From NCBI RefSeq assembly GCF_000428925.1, contig NZ_AUAW01000001.1:372001-436000 (forward strand): a stretch of DNA of 64,000 nt, in the 5' to 3' direction. Source of the stretch: Furfurilactobacillus rossiae DSM 15814 (lineage in GTDB: Bacteria > Bacillota > Bacilli > Lactobacillales > Lactobacillaceae). The notes beneath the pieces are model-generated. The model saw only the letters and a list, made by a program, of their open reading frames with translations, was not told where the DNA came from and ran no database searches. Shown one piece after another: positions 17,267 through 27,075 of the stretch. The position numbers and the translations under genes were made by a program. Each line of letters starts with the position of its first letter. Positions within the stretch are counted from its first letter, which is position 1.

Positions 17267-19126
17267 CTACTTCTTGTCGTCAGGGTTAACCTCTTTAAAG
17301 TCGCCGTCAACTGTCTTGCCATCGCCGTCAGCAGAACCTGCTTGACTGCCATCCTGACCAGCCGCAGAACCATCGGCAGCTTGTCCGGAACTAGCGTTTT
17401 GTTGATACAACTTAACCGTAAGGTCTTGAACGATCTTGTTCAATTCATCCTTCTTGGTCTTCATTTCTTCAACGTTATTATCAGATTGGGCCTTCTTCAA
17501 TGCATCACGTGCATCGGTTGCCTTCTTAACTTCGTCATCAGAAACCTTACCCTTGAGTTCTTCCAAAGTCTTGTCAACTTGGAACAATAATTGATCGACT
17601 TCGTTCTTAAGGTCAGCGTCTTCCTTGCGTTTCTTATCGGCATCAGCGTTTTCTTCGGCTTCCTTCTTCATCCGTTCGATTTCATCGTCAGACAAACCGG
17701 AGTTACTCTTAATGGTAATCTTTTGTTCCTTGTTCGTTCCCATATCCTTAGCGGAAACGTTAACGATCCCGTTTTTATCAATGTCGAACGTGACTTGAAT
17801 TTGTGGCACACCACGAGGTGCAGCTGGAATATCACTTAATTGGAAGTTACCCAATGTCTTGTTATCAGCTGCCATTGGCCGTTCACCTTGGAGCACGTGA
17901 ATATCAACGGCTGGTTGGTTATCAGCAGCAGTTGAGAATGTTTGACTCTTAGACGTTGGAATCGTTGTGTTACGATCAATCAACTTCGTGAAGACACCAC
18001 CCATGGTTTCGATACCAAGTGACAATGGCGTAACGTCAAGCAAAACAACATCCTTCACATCACCAGTGATAACACCACCTTGAACAGCGGCACCAAGAGC
18101 AACGGCTTCATCAGGGTTGATAGAATGGTTAGGTTCCTTACCTGCCATGTCCTTAACAGCCTCTTGAACAGCTGGAATCCGAGTAGAACCACCGTTTAAG
18201 ATAACTTCGTCAATGTCGTCCATTGATAAGTCAGCATCACGCAAAGCATTTTGAACAGGTGTTTTAGTCCGTTCGATTAAGTCAGCCGTCATTTGGTTAA
18301 ATTGTGCACGTGACAAGGTTTCTTCCAAATGTAATGGACCGTTATCACCACTGGAAATAAATGGCAAACTAATTTGTGCTTCATTAACACCTGACAGATC
18401 CTTCTTGGCCTTTTCAGCAGCATCCTTCAACCGTTGCATAGCCATGGTGTCTTTAGATAAGTCCACACCATTGGTCTTCTTGAAGCCATCAACTAACCAG
18501 TCAATGATCTTCTGGTCAAAGTCATCACCACCAAGATGCGTGTCACCATTGGTTGACAGAACATCAAAGACACCGTCACCTAATTCAAGGATAGAAACAT
18601 CAAATGTCCCACCACCAAGGTCGTAAACTAAGATTTTTTCATCTTTGTCTTTTTTGTCCAAACCATAAGCAAGTGCTGAAGCCGTTGGTTCGTTAATGAT
18701 TCGTTCAACGTTTAAACCGGCAATTTTACCAGCATCTTTTGTTGCTTGACGTTGTGCATCGTTGAAGTAAGCAGGAACAGTAATAACTGCTTGTTCAACC
18801 TTTTCACCAAGGTAATCTTCAGCAAATCCCTTGATATATTGTAAAATCATTGCTGAAATTTCTTGAGGAGTATATTTCTTACCTTCAATATCAACCGTGT
18901 AACCTGCCTCACCCATGTGACGCTTGATTGAACGAACGGTGTTAGGGTTAGTGATTGCTTGTCGTTTGGCAACTTCACCAACCTGTGTCTCACCATTCTT
19001 GAATGAGACAACGGAAGGCGTTGTCCGATTACCTTCTGGATTAGCGATAATCTTTGGTTGACTGCCTTCAAGAACAGCAACCGCTGAGTTCGTAGTACCT
19101 AAGTCAATTCCAATAATTTTAGCCAT
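17267..19126 (-). CDS. dnaK: Chaperone DnaK (Hsp70)
   Basis: This 619-residue ATP-dependent chaperone folds and protects proteins. It begins [21 protein letters not shown]; ATPase signatures [15 protein letters not shown] (near 170) and [19 protein letters not shown] (near 310) are intact. The substrate-binding domain follows from about 370, and the C-terminal lid ends in a Gly/Ser/Ala/Asp-rich tail ([13 protein letters not shown]). The Gram-positive feature of a shorter ATPase domain fits the length. It is in the hrcA-grpE-dnaK-dnaJ unit, 34 nt behind grpE, and so probably under CIRCE/HrcA control. Confidence 0.98.
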   Translation of the reverse strand: MAKIIGIDLGTTNSAVAVLEGSQPKIIANPEGNRTTPSVVSFKNGETQVGEVAKRQAITNPNTVRSIKRHMGEAGYTVDIEGKKYTPQEISAMILQYIKGFAEDYLGEKVEQAVITVPAYFNDAQRQATKDAGKIAGLNVERIINEPTASALAYGLDKKDKDEKILVYDLGGGTFDVSILELGDGVFDVLSTNGDTHLGGDDFDQKIIDWLVDGFKKTNGVDLSKDTMAMQRLKDAAEKAKKDLSGVNEAQISLPFISSGDNGPLHLEETLSRAQFNQMTADLIERTKTPVQNALRDADLSMDDIDEVILNGGSTRIPAVQEAVKDMAGKEPNHSINPDEAVALGAAVQGGVITGDVKDVVLLDVTPLSLGIETMGGVFTKLIDRNTTIPTSKSQTFSTAADNQPAVDIHVLQGERPMAADNKTLGNFQLSDIPAAPRGVPQIQVTFDIDKNGIVNVSAKDMGTNKEQKITIKSNSGLSDDEIERMKKEAEENADADKKRKEDADLKNEVDQLLFQVDKTLEELKGKVSDDEVKKATDARDALKKAQSDNNVEEMKTKKDELNKIVQDLTVKLYQQNASSGQAADGSAAGQDGSQAGSADGDGKTVDGDFKEVNPDDKK

Positions 19127-19160
19127 TTTTATAAACTTCCTTATTATTTAATCTAATTGC

Positions 19161-19757
19161 TTACTGCGCGACAACGACCATTGCTGGACGTAAAACGCGA
19201 TCTTTAAGCATGTAGCCCTTTTGAAGCACTGCCACAACAGTATCCGGTTTCTGATCGGGGCCAACCGGTGTGGTCTGGACTGCTTGGTGCAACGTTGGAT
19301 CAAACGGTTTGTTGAGTGCTTCAATCTCCGTCACGTTATTTTCCTTCAAAGCATTTTGAAGGTGGTTATACACCATTTCAACACCGTGTTTCAACTGTTT
19401 TGCAGCTTCATCCTGAACGTCAGTATTCAAGGCACGCTCAAGGTTATCCAGCTCGGGAACCACGTCGTGTGCCAATTGTTGACCATCGTACTTCATCAAC
19501 TGGGCGGTTTCTTTCTTTTGCCGCTGTTGAATGTTGGCAATTTCTGCCTGTGCTCGAAGTAATTGATCGTCCTTCTCCGCTAATTTATCATTCAGCTTAT
19601 CAATTTCAGCAGATTGATCGACGGTATCATTTTCCGTTGGCTGCTGAACCTTTTTCTTAATGTCCTTAGCCGTTGGATCCTTCGCCTTAGCTGCGTTTGC
19701 CTTAGCCTGTTGATCATCTTTTGCTGCTGATGATTGGGCTTCTTTTTTGTTTGACAA
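19161..19757 (-). CDS. grpE: Nucleotide exchange factor GrpE
   Basis: This 198-residue protein releases ADP from DnaK. A charged, Ala/Lys-rich, probably disordered N terminus (1-65) is followed by a coiled coil (KLNDKLAEKDDQLLRAQAEI) and the GrpE beta domain with VAVLQKGYMLKDRVLRPAMV at the C terminus. The open frame extends to 19787, but the strong site GGAGGTGG points to the TTG at 19757 seven bases downstream, giving the start MSNKKEAQSS. It lies between hrcA and dnaK with short gaps. Confidence 0.95.
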   Translation of the reverse strand: MSNKKEAQSSAAKDDQQAKANAAKAKDPTAKDIKKKVQQPTENDTVDQSAEIDKLNDKLAEKDDQLLRAQAEIANIQQRQKKETAQLMKYDGQQLAHDVVPELDNLERALNTDVQDEAAKQLKHGVEMVYNHLQNALKENNVTEIEALNKPFDPTLHQAVQTTPVGPDQKPDTVVAVLQKGYMLKDRVLRPAMVVVAQ

Positions 19758-19810
19758 ACTGCCACCTCCATTTAATTTTATAGTCAAACCACTGGTAACT
19801 GGTAAAAGCC

Positions 19811-20857
19811 TTAGTCATCCAGGTTTCGATAATAATCCAAAAGCTTAGCGGCCAGTTCTTGTCGGAATGCACCAACTAAACCAATCATTCGCGAATATGG
19901 CATCCGTGTTGGACCTAACACGGCAATCATACCTCTTCCGTGGGAACCCACATCGTAAGTTCCTGTAACCAAACTATAATGCTTAAGTAAATCATTGGTA
20001 ATCTCATTACCAATCTTCACCTGTACTTTATTGTCCGGTGGACTTAAAACACTGGCGATATCATCTGACGTATCAAACAATTGATACAGCGATTTTAAGT
20101 CCTGCGGGTTGTGGTTAACGGAAAAGTTCAGCAAGTTTAAGCGGCCGCCAACGAAGAAACGTTCCGTAGCTGCTTGATCTAATACACGACCGAAGATTTG
20201 TAAAAAACCTTCCGGGGTTTGCATATATTGACCAACTTTTGCAGGAATTTCCACACGCAGTTTGTCCACAATTTCAGTAATTGGCAAACCAACTAACTGA
20301 TCATTAATCAGACGAACCACTGTTTCCAGCTGATCGCTGGACATTGAGCGTGGAATCGTGAACGTTTGATTAGCAACTTCACCGCTGTCCATTACCAAAA
20401 TTGCCATCACCTGTCGATTGCCTAAAGGCACTAACCGAAAACCACTTAGTCGCGCATCTGCCTGTTCAGGCTTAAGTGTGAAAGCAGTATATGACGTCAA
20501 TTCCGATAATAAATTGGCCGACTCTTCAATGATTTCATCAATCTTATTAAAAGAACCGCTCAATTCATTTTGGATTAACTGAATATCGGCATGTGCCACC
20601 GCATCATTATTAACAAGATGGTCAACATAATAACGGTAACCTGCCAGCGACGGAATCCGTCCCGAAGACGTATGCTCTTTTTGAACATAACCCTGTTCTT
20701 CCAACGATGCCATTTCATTGCGAATTGTTGCAGAGCTAACGTGAATCGGTAAGCGCGCTGCAAGGGCCTTAGACCCAACTGCCGCACCGGTTTCCGTATA
20801 CTCACGCACGATCGCCTGCAAAATCACTTTTTGTCGTTCTGTTAGCGTCTTAATCAC
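19811..20857 (-). CDS. hrcA: Heat-inducible transcription repressor HrcA
   Basis: This repressor of about 348 residues binds CIRCE and shuts off class I heat-shock genes until GroE-dependent folding fails. An N-terminal winged helix (TLTERQKVILQAIVREYTET; ISSATIRNEMASLEEQGYV-like segment near 45-65) is followed by the GAF-like and dimerisation domains, ending with YSRMIGLVGAFRQEL. The start is unclear: GTG at 20869 lies inside the CIRCE element with no ribosome site, while GTG at 20857 overlaps the match AAGGGGTGA itself. I chose 20857. It is the first gene of the heat-shock operon and represses itself. Confidence 0.94.
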   Translation of the reverse strand: MIKTLTERQKVILQAIVREYTETGAAVGSKALAARLPIHVSSATIRNEMASLEEQGYVQKEHTSSGRIPSLAGYRYYVDHLVNNDAVAHADIQLIQNELSGSFNKIDEIIEESANLLSELTSYTAFTLKPEQADARLSGFRLVPLGNRQVMAILVMDSGEVANQTFTIPRSMSSDQLETVVRLINDQLVGLPITEIVDKLRVEIPAKVGQYMQTPEGFLQIFGRVLDQAATERFFVGGRLNLLNFSVNHNPQDLKSLYQLFDTSDDIASVLSPPDNKVQVKIGNEITNDLLKHYSLVTGTYDVGSHGRGMIAVLGPTRMPYSRMIGLVGAFRQELAAKLLDYYRNLDD

Positions 20858-20862
20858 CCCTT

Positions 20863-20889
20863 TTAGCACTTACGCTATTTGAGTGCTAA
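20863..20889. promoter_or_regulatory. CIRCE operator (HrcA binding site)
   Basis: TTAGCACTT, nine bases, then GAGTGCTAA. This is the CIRCE inverted repeat with a single mismatch in the left arm. It sits directly between the hrcA promoter and the hrcA coding start. Confidence 0.95.
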
Positions 20890-20900
20890 GAACAGTTACT

Positions 20901-20929
20901 AATATAACAACTTGGTCAAACAAAGTCAA
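20901..20929 (-). promoter_or_regulatory. Promoter of the hrcA operon
   Basis: On the minus strand TTGACT (20924-20929) and TATATT (20901-20906) are separated by 17 nt. The CIRCE element begins 11 nt further downstream, so HrcA would cover the transcription start. Confidence 0.85.
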
Positions 20930-21012
20930 ACAATTTTGGCGACTTCAAACATCTTTTGTTAATTATTTTTTTCAACGCAATTAACCATCGAAAAAACCTC
21001 AAAATGGCAACA

Positions 21013-21055
21013 AAAGAACGGCTCTTTCCTAAATGTGGGGAAAAACCGTTCTTTC
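21013..21055 (-). terminator. Terminator after ribF
   Basis: AAAGAACGG and CCGTTCTTT form the stem on the minus strand, followed by TTTTG. It separates the truB-ribF genes from the hrcA operon. Confidence 0.7.
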
Positions 21056-21064
21056 ATTAAAAAG

Positions 21065-22039
21065 TTACTGTTTCATCGATAAACGTTCAACGGGTCCTTG
21101 TCGGTGTTTCGTCATGAAGGCGCGAGTGTCTGCAGCATCCTGGTCTAGTTGATGCACCAAAGCATCCGCACCGTCAAACTTAACTTGACCACGCAGATAC
21201 GCACCCCAAGCGACCTTAACCTCTTCACCGTAAACTTCCTGATTAAAATCAAGTAGATTAATCTCGATAGTGATAGGCCGATGTTCACCAAACGTTTCGT
21301 TGCGACCTATTGAAGCCATGCCCGGATACCATTGCTGCCCGATTTGGAGCCACACAGCGTAAATTCCAATGCCTGGAACCCGTTCACTCGCTGTCGGATC
21401 AACATTAGCCGTTGGATAGCCTAATGTGCGTCCACGCGCCTCACCATGAACAATAATTCCAGTAGTTTGGTAGGTGTAACCCAACAACTCGTTGGCTTGT
21501 GCCAGTTGGCCATCATCAATTAACTCACGAATTCGCGTCGAACTATCCTTGGCCTGGTCAATTGCCACTTGTTTGACCTCGACCACATCAAAACGCCCTT
21601 TAGCATAAGTCGGCAATTGTGCCATACCAGCAATTGCCTTTTTGCCATACGTGTGATCAAATCCGGCAACCACGGCCACCGCATGCAAACCAACCATGTA
21701 ATCGTCAACAAATTTCTGTGGGGCAACCGCCGATAACTGGGAAGTAAAACTAATGCCATACACAATATCAACGCCGAGCTGATCTAATAATTCTAATTTA
21801 CGGTCAAACGTCGATAAATAGCGAAAGGAGTCAACGGATGTCTTGTAGACAATTGAAGGATGATGCGTGTATGTCAACACCGCAAGCTTGACACCTCGTT
21901 CATTGGCCAATTTACGTGCCCGCTCAATTACCGTCTGATGACCAATATGCACACCATCGAAAAACCCCATTGCTAAAACAACCGGTCCATCAGGAATTTG
22001 TTCTGATCGGTATGGATGTCGTAAATAAATAACTTGCAA
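21065..22039 (-). CDS. ribF: Bifunctional riboflavin kinase/FAD synthetase
   Basis: This 324-residue enzyme converts riboflavin to FMN and then FAD. The N-terminal FAD synthetase (nucleotidyltransferase) domain has MGFFDGVHIGHQTVIERA near 24, with the HxGH motif. The C-terminal flavokinase domain begins about 185 with GEARGRTLGYPTANVDP near 200, which binds the phosphate. Length is typical. The start is TTG (MQVIYLRHP), supported by AAGGTG seven bases before it. It follows truB by 41 nt, as in many Firmicutes. Confidence 0.96.
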   Translation of the reverse strand: MQVIYLRHPYRSEQIPDGPVVLAMGFFDGVHIGHQTVIERARKLANERGVKLAVLTYTHHPSIVYKTSVDSFRYLSTFDRKLELLDQLGVDIVYGISFTSQLSAVAPQKFVDDYMVGLHAVAVVAGFDHTYGKKAIAGMAQLPTYAKGRFDVVEVKQVAIDQAKDSSTRIRELIDDGQLAQANELLGYTYQTTGIIVHGEARGRTLGYPTANVDPTASERVPGIGIYAVWLQIGQQWYPGMASIGRNETFGEHRPITIEINLLDFNQEVYGEEVKVAWGAYLRGQVKFDGADALVHQLDQDAADTRAFMTKHRQGPVERLSMKQ

Positions 22040-22080
22040 TGTTTCGCACCTTCAATATCAAAAATTTTAATTTACATTCA

Positions 22081-22989
22081 TTACAGATGATTCGAAAACA
22101 TTTTCAGTGGCTTGGCTACTTTACCGTCAGTTGACAATTGGTAAAGCGCCTTAATATGATTCTGGAACTTAAGGGCAGTGACCTTTTGATCAACTAATAC
22201 AGAGGGCGACAAAAAACCGCCATTTGTGACAATCTGCCATTCAGCTAACGTTAGCTCTGTCACGGGATAATGAGCCAGCGCAACATCAATTGGCAATAAA
22301 TACTGATTAATATTGCCGGTAGTCATTGCGTCGGCAACCTGTTCTAAAGTGACTGTTTGTGACAGATCAAAGCCACCACTTTTCAAACGTGTCAAATCGC
22401 TCATAACGGCCGGGACACCCAATGCTTCACCCAGTTGAACGGAAAGCGTTCGAACATAAGTCCCCTTACCACAGCCAATTTCAAACGGAATCACTTGAGT
22501 TCCGTTTTTTTTGTCGAAACTCGTTGGTCCCGTTTGTTCGAAACGATCAACATGAATGTGACGCACTGGACGTTCAACTGTTTCCCCAGCCCGAGCGTAC
22601 TCGTATAACTTGCGCCCATTAACTTTGACTGCTGAATACATCGGTGGAATTTGATCAATGTCACCAATCAGTCCCATCATAGCGTGCAAAATTTGAGCAT
22701 CAGTAAATGGCTGCGTTAACGGTTTTCGAGCAATCTCTGCCCCGTCTAAATCTTCGGTTTCCGTGGCAAACCCCAAAGTTACTGTGCCACGGTAAACTTT
22801 CCCTGACGCCATTAAATACGGCACGACCTTCGTAGCCGGTCCCACACAGATAGGCAACACACCATCAACATTGGGATCTAACGTTCCTGAATGGCCAATC
22901 TTTTTTGTGTGCAATATTTTTCTCAGTTTAAAAACCACGTCATGACTCGTCATTCCACGCGGCTTATTAATCGGCAAAATGCCTTCCAT
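22081..22989 (-). CDS. truB: tRNA pseudouridine-55 synthase
   Basis: This 302-residue enzyme makes pseudouridine 55 in the T-loop of tRNAs. It opens with GILPINKPRGMTSHDVV; the catalytic aspartate is in HSGTLDPNVDGVLP near residue 38. CGKGTYVRTLSVQLGEALG near 179 is the second conserved block. Length fits the family. It lies downstream of rbfA after a terminator, and upstream of ribF in the same unit. Confidence 0.96.
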   Translation of the reverse strand: MEGILPINKPRGMTSHDVVFKLRKILHTKKIGHSGTLDPNVDGVLPICVGPATKVVPYLMASGKVYRGTVTLGFATETEDLDGAEIARKPLTQPFTDAQILHAMMGLIGDIDQIPPMYSAVKVNGRKLYEYARAGETVERPVRHIHVDRFEQTGPTSFDKKNGTQVIPFEIGCGKGTYVRTLSVQLGEALGVPAVMSDLTRLKSGGFDLSQTVTLEQVADAMTTGNINQYLLPIDVALAHYPVTELTLAEWQIVTNGGFLSPSVLVDQKVTALKFQNHIKALYQLSTDGKVAKPLKMFSNHL

Positions 22990-23087
22990 GGCAGCAGAAC
23001 CTCACTTCATCTTTTAAGGATGCACCAGCCTACAGCGGTCCATCAATTTGAATTAATAACGGTCACAATTATAACCTAGCAAAAACT

Positions 23088-23118
23088 AAAAAGCGACTGC
23101 CAGTCTTGGCAGTCGCTT
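23088..23118 (-). terminator. Terminator after rbfA
   Basis: GCGACTGCCA and TGGCAGTCGC form a perfect 10-bp stem with a 4-base loop, followed on the minus strand by TTTTT. It closes the rimP-to-rbfA operon. Confidence 0.9.
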
Positions 23119-23124
23119 TAATGA

Positions 23125-23487
23125 TTAGTCACGTTCTTGTTGGTGTAATTTATTAATTAATTCATCAATATGATTACCATACTGAACGGATTTATCTTGC
23201 TCAAACGTGATTTCAGGTGTCTTGTAGATGCTTAGCCGACTGCCAAGTTCGCTACGAATCAAACCACTAGCCTTGCTCAATCCAGCTGCAGCCTTTTCGT
23301 TATCACTTGCCTTGTCGGACAAGATACTGTAATACAATGTTGCCTCTTGCAAGTCGCCCGTTACCTCAACACCGGTAATAGTGACACCGGCTACACGAGG
23401 ATCACGAACCCGTTTAAGCAAAATATCAGCAACTTCACGTTGAATCTCCTGTTCCAGGCGACCCACACGATAATGCTTATTTGGCAT
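23125..23487 (-). CDS. rbfA: Ribosome-binding factor A
   Basis: This 120-residue KH-like protein binds the 30S subunit and helps mature the 5' end of 16S rRNA. The start KHYRVGRLEQEIQREVADIL and the block RDPRVAGVTITGVEVTGDL near 28 are typical, as is IYKTPEITFEQD near 88. Length is normal. The ATG has AGGAGTG upstream. It follows infB by 45 nt and is the last gene before a strong terminator. Confidence 0.95.
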   Translation of the reverse strand: MPNKHYRVGRLEQEIQREVADILLKRVRDPRVAGVTITGVEVTGDLQEATLYYSILSDKASDNEKAAAGLSKASGLIRSELGSRLSIYKTPEITFEQDKSVQYGNHIDELINKLHQQERD

Positions 23488-23532
23488 CGTCTTTCACTCC
23501 TAACGTTACTTGAATTTACTAAACTATCGAGA

Positions 23533-26415
23533 TTATTCGACGGGAACTTCCTTCATCACGAAGGCTTCGATAACGTCGCCAACCTTGATGTCGTTATAAC
23601 CAGCAATGGTTAGACCAAGATCAAAACCAGCTTTAACCTGCTTAACCTGATCCTTGAACCGTTGTAGAGAGCCTAACTTACCTTCGTAAACGACAACGCC
23701 ATCACGGATCAAACGAACACCGGCATCGCTGCTGATGTAGCCTTCCGTAACCATACCACCGACAACAGTTCCGACTTTAGAAACTTTGTAAAGTTCACGA
23801 ACCTCAACCTGACCGGTAACCTCTTCTTTGTAGACAGGTTCAAGCATACCCTTCATGGCTGATTCAATTTCATCGATAGCATTGTAGATAACGTTGTGCA
23901 AACGAATGTCCACACCATCGCTATCAGCTTGCGACTTGGCTTGAGCGGTCGGACGAACGTTAAAGCCAACAATGATTGCATTTGAAGCTTCGGCTAAAGT
24001 AACATCACTTTCATTAATGGCACCAACGGCCTGATGAATAATGTTAACCCGAACACCATCAACCTGAATCTTCTGGAATGAAGTTGCTAATGCTTCAACA
24101 GAACCTTGAACATCGGCCTTGATGATAACGTCAACTTCCTTCATTTCGCCTTCCTTCATGGTGTCGAACAGATTGTCCAACGTCACGTGGTTAGCATGTG
24201 AGCGTTCTTCAACTAAAGCACGCTTAGCACGTTCCTCACCAGCTGCCCGAGCAGATTTTTCATCTTCAAAGACAACAAACTTGTCGCCGGCTTCTGGTAC
24301 ATCGTTCATCCCAGTGATTTCCACTGGTGTTGCAGGTGTAGCTTCTTTAACGGTCCGACCACGATCATTGTTCATGGTCCGAATCCGTCCGTAAGTGTTC
24401 CCAATAACAATTGGATCACCGACTTCAAGGGTGCCTTCTTGAACCAAGACAGTGGCAACAGGGCCACGACCCTTGTCCAAACGCGCTTCAATAACTGAAC
24501 CAAGAGCACGCTGTTCTGGATCTGCCTTGAGTTCCATCAAGTCAGCTTGCAAAAGAATCATGTCCAATAATTCATCCAGGTTTTTATCGTACTTGGCTGA
24601 AATTTCGACAAAGATGGTATCGCCACCCCAGTCTTCAGGAATCAAGTTGTAAGCAGACAACTGTTCAATAACATGGTTCGGGTTGGCACCTGGCTTATCA
24701 ATCTTGTTAACGGCTACGATAATTGGCGTCTTAGCAGCTTGCGCATGGTGAATAGCTTCAATGGTTTGAGGCATAACACCATCATCAGCAGCAACAACCA
24801 AAATCGTAATATCAGTAATGTCCGCACCACGCGCACGCATAGCAGTAAAGGCCGCGTGCCCGGGTGTATCGATAAAGGTAATCTTACGACCCTTTAATTC
24901 AACTTGATAAGCACCGATCTTCTGAGTGATCCCACCGGCTTCACCAGCCGTAATGTGAGAATTACGCAGTTGATCCAACAGTGTTGTTTTACCGTGGTCA
25001 ACGTGACCCATGATTGTTACAACTGGTGGACGTGGTACTAACTTAGTTGGATCAGTCGTCGATTGCTCTTCGAAGAATTTGTCGATATCAGCAATATCTT
25101 CCTTAGGCTTTTCTTGAGCTTCGATACCGTAATCTGCTGCCAAAATTTCAATAGTATCCTTATCCAAACTTTGGTTTTGGTTAACCATGACACCCAGCAT
25201 AAATAATTTCTTAACAATTTCCGCAGTCTCACGGTGCAAGATTTTACTCAAGTCCTGAGCGTTCATGCCAACGTCATACATCAATACATCTGGTAATGGA
25301 CGTTCCTTACGAGTTGGTGCTGGCTGTGCTTGGGCAGTCTGCTTAATTCGTTGATTACGTTTATTACGTTTTTGGTGCTTCTGTCCATATTGTTGTTGAC
25401 CACGGCCGCCACGACGGTTGTTATTGCCAAAACGGTTACCGTTGTTACTGTTACTGAAACGGTTATTACGACCACTGCCATTGCTGTTGTTATTGGATGA
25501 CGATGCACCGGCATTAGCAGTTGGTCGGTTCGAAGTACGCGAACTCGTGTTGCGCGAGTTGGTACTGTTCCGGTTGTTTGAGTTACCAGAATTGTTAGAG
25601 CCATTGTTGTTACGTGAGCCATAACTACGGTTATTATCACGACTACCGTTATTAGTGTTGTTATTACGGTTGTTGCCACTGTTACCGTTATAGCCTCCAC
25701 TACGGCCATTTGAATGCGAACTGTTGGTGCTATTACGGTTAGCCGTTGTGTGGTTGTTATTGCGTGAGTTATTGTTACCGCCGTTACGCTGATCAGTGTT
25801 TCTTCCAGCTGGCCGCGACTGAGTTGATCGACTAGTCGTGTGACTGGCAGTAGAATGCGGTGCATGACTTGTAGCGGTTGTCTTAGCCGTTGCCTGTGAA
25901 CGAGGCATCGTTGACTTAGCAGCTGACGATGCAGTCACTGAAGTTGCGGTAGACTGAACAGCTTGTGATGTCGTTTTAGCTGCAGTACTTGTGGCAGTCT
26001 GTGAAGCAGCAGCTTGAGAGCGTGGTGCCGTTGACTGCTGTTCTTGCTGACGTTTTGTTTGACGATTATTCGTCCGTGGATTGCTCAAATTCATGATCCG
26101 CCCTTCGCCGTGTAGGTTGGCCCCGTTTCGGCCAAAATTAGTATGGCGACGGTCCGATTTCTTATTATTGTTGATCAAATGGTGAACAACTTTGCGTTTA
26201 GGTGCGGCATCACCAGACTTTTCGTTTGCCGCTGCATTGGCAGCCTTCGCTTGAACAGTCGGTTTAATAATCCCACGTAACGTCTTTTCTTGAGCATCAC
26301 TAATGGTCGCCATGTGATTATTAAAACTCATCCCCTTGGCGCTTGCCTTCGTTAGGAGCTCCTTGCTGGAAACATTAAGTTCCTTCGCGAGTTCATAGAT
26401 TCGCTTATTGGCCAT
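23533..26415 (-). CDS. infB: Translation initiation factor IF-2
   Basis: This 960-residue GTPase brings initiator tRNA to the 30S subunit and joins the subunits. An N-terminal IF2-N module ([18 protein letters not shown]) is followed by a Ser/Thr/Ala-rich region (about 125-200) and then a roughly 150-residue tract made almost only of Asn, Ser, Arg, Gly and Thr (about 200-350). A second IF2-N module (about 375-430) precedes the G domain: [16 protein letters not shown] near 468, DTPGHAAF, and NKIDKPGAN. Domains II-IV complete the protein. The linker makes it much longer than the B. subtilis protein (about 716). ATG has GGAGAG upstream. Confidence 0.97.
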   Translation of the reverse strand: MANKRIYELAKELNVSSKELLTKASAKGMSFNNHMATISDAQEKTLRGIIKPTVQAKAANAAANEKSGDAAPKRKVVHHLINNNKKSDRRHTNFGRNGANLHGEGRIMNLSNPRTNNRQTKRQQEQQSTAPRSQAAASQTATSTAAKTTSQAVQSTATSVTASSAAKSTMPRSQATAKTTATSHAPHSTASHTTSRSTQSRPAGRNTDQRNGGNNNSRNNNHTTANRNSTNSSHSNGRSGGYNGNSGNNRNNNTNNGSRDNNRSYGSRNNNGSNNSGNSNNRNSTNSRNTSSRTSNRPTANAGASSSNNNSNGSGRNNRFSNSNNGNRFGNNNRRGGRGQQQYGQKHQKRNKRNQRIKQTAQAQPAPTRKERPLPDVLMYDVGMNAQDLSKILHRETAEIVKKLFMLGVMVNQNQSLDKDTIEILAADYGIEAQEKPKEDIADIDKFFEEQSTTDPTKLVPRPPVVTIMGHVDHGKTTLLDQLRNSHITAGEAGGITQKIGAYQVELKGRKITFIDTPGHAAFTAMRARGADITDITILVVAADDGVMPQTIEAIHHAQAAKTPIIVAVNKIDKPGANPNHVIEQLSAYNLIPEDWGGDTIFVEISAKYDKNLDELLDMILLQADLMELKADPEQRALGSVIEARLDKGRGPVATVLVQEGTLEVGDPIVIGNTYGRIRTMNNDRGRTVKEATPATPVEITGMNDVPEAGDKFVVFEDEKSARAAGEERAKRALVEERSHANHVTLDNLFDTMKEGEMKEVDVIIKADVQGSVEALATSFQKIQVDGVRVNIIHQAVGAINESDVTLAEASNAIIVGFNVRPTAQAKSQADSDGVDIRLHNVIYNAIDEIESAMKGMLEPVYKEEVTGQVEVRELYKVSKVGTVVGGMVTEGYISSDAGVRLIRDGVVVYEGKLGSLQRFKDQVKQVKAGFDLGLTIAGYNDIKVGDVIEAFVMKEVPVE

Positions 26416-26428
26416 CCTTTCACTCTCC

Positions 26429-26740
26429 TCATTTCATTTTATCCAATAACGTTTGCATTTTTTTGGCAAAGCCAGCGTTGCTGACGCCTAATGCTGAACG
26501 TTGTCGTCCTGTAGCCTGACTCAGTTCCGCAACATTAAATGCAGTACTGACCGGCACATGGTAAAAGCTTGCTTTATCAGTTAACTTCTTTTTTGAACTT
26601 GCGCCCATGTCATTTGCAACCCACAGAAAACGAATATTGCCTGCTTTAATCGCTGCTAATACCATGGGTTCACCTGTAACCAACTGGCCCGCCCGTTGTG
26701 CCAGGCCAAGAAGGTTTAATAACTGCTGCTCTGGGGTCAT
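26429..26740 (-). CDS. L7Ae-family RNA-binding protein YlxQ
   Basis: This 103-residue protein has the L7Ae/L30e fold ([21 protein letters not shown] at the N terminus, [20 protein letters not shown] in the middle, [22 protein letters not shown] towards the end) that binds kink-turn RNA. It lies in the standard Firmicute place between rnpM (ylxR) and infB; its first four bases overlap the end of rnpM, so the pair is translationally coupled. Its precise RNA target is not known from the sequence. The length matches relatives. Confidence 0.9.
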   Translation of the reverse strand: MTPEQQLLNLLGLAQRAGQLVTGEPMVLAAIKAGNIRFLWVANDMGASSKKKLTDKASFYHVPVSTAFNVAELSQATGRQRSALGVSNAGFAKKMQTLLDKMK

Positions 26741-27039
26741 TTGTGATTGTCCCCAAACAGCTCGCGCCGGGCTTGCTGGTGATCGACATAAGCAATTAAC
26801 TCTTCATAGAAAGCGTCGTCAACTTTCATCCCAAACGCCTTGTCCAAGCTATGCTCATGTTGTGCCTTTTTAGCCGTCGCTGTATCAATGGTCACATAGG
26901 CGCCACGACCATTTTGCTTACCCGTTGGATCGATTGTGACTTCATTTTCCTTATTCTTGACCACACGAATCAAGTCTTTTTTCGGAAACATGTCGCCACT
27001 GACAATGTCTTTACGCATGGGTACTTTACGCTGATGCAT
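26737..27039 (-). CDS. rnpM: YlxR family protein, RNase P modulator
   Basis: This 100-residue basic protein is of the YlxR family, reported in B. subtilis to bind the RNA part of RNase P. The family pattern is clear: RKVPMRKDIVSG at the start, KKDLIRVVKNKENEVTIDPTGKQ and then NGRGAYVTID. A GTG immediately precedes the ATG; the ATG at 27039 fits the site AAGGGGG better. It lies between nusA and ylxQ in the rimP-nusA-infB operon. Confidence 0.9.
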   Translation of the reverse strand: MHQRKVPMRKDIVSGDMFPKKDLIRVVKNKENEVTIDPTGKQNGRGAYVTIDTATAKKAQHEHSLDKAFGMKVDDAFYEELIAYVDHQQARRELFGDNHK

Positions 27040-27075
27040 CACAATTCCCCCTTAAGGTTAAAAACTAGTGCCAGT

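Noticed and set aside
25281-25865. 194-codon open frame inside infB
   Set aside because: It is a shifted-frame shadow of the Asn/Ser-rich IF-2 linker; the Thr/Val/Ile repeats follow from AAY/AGY codons read out of frame.
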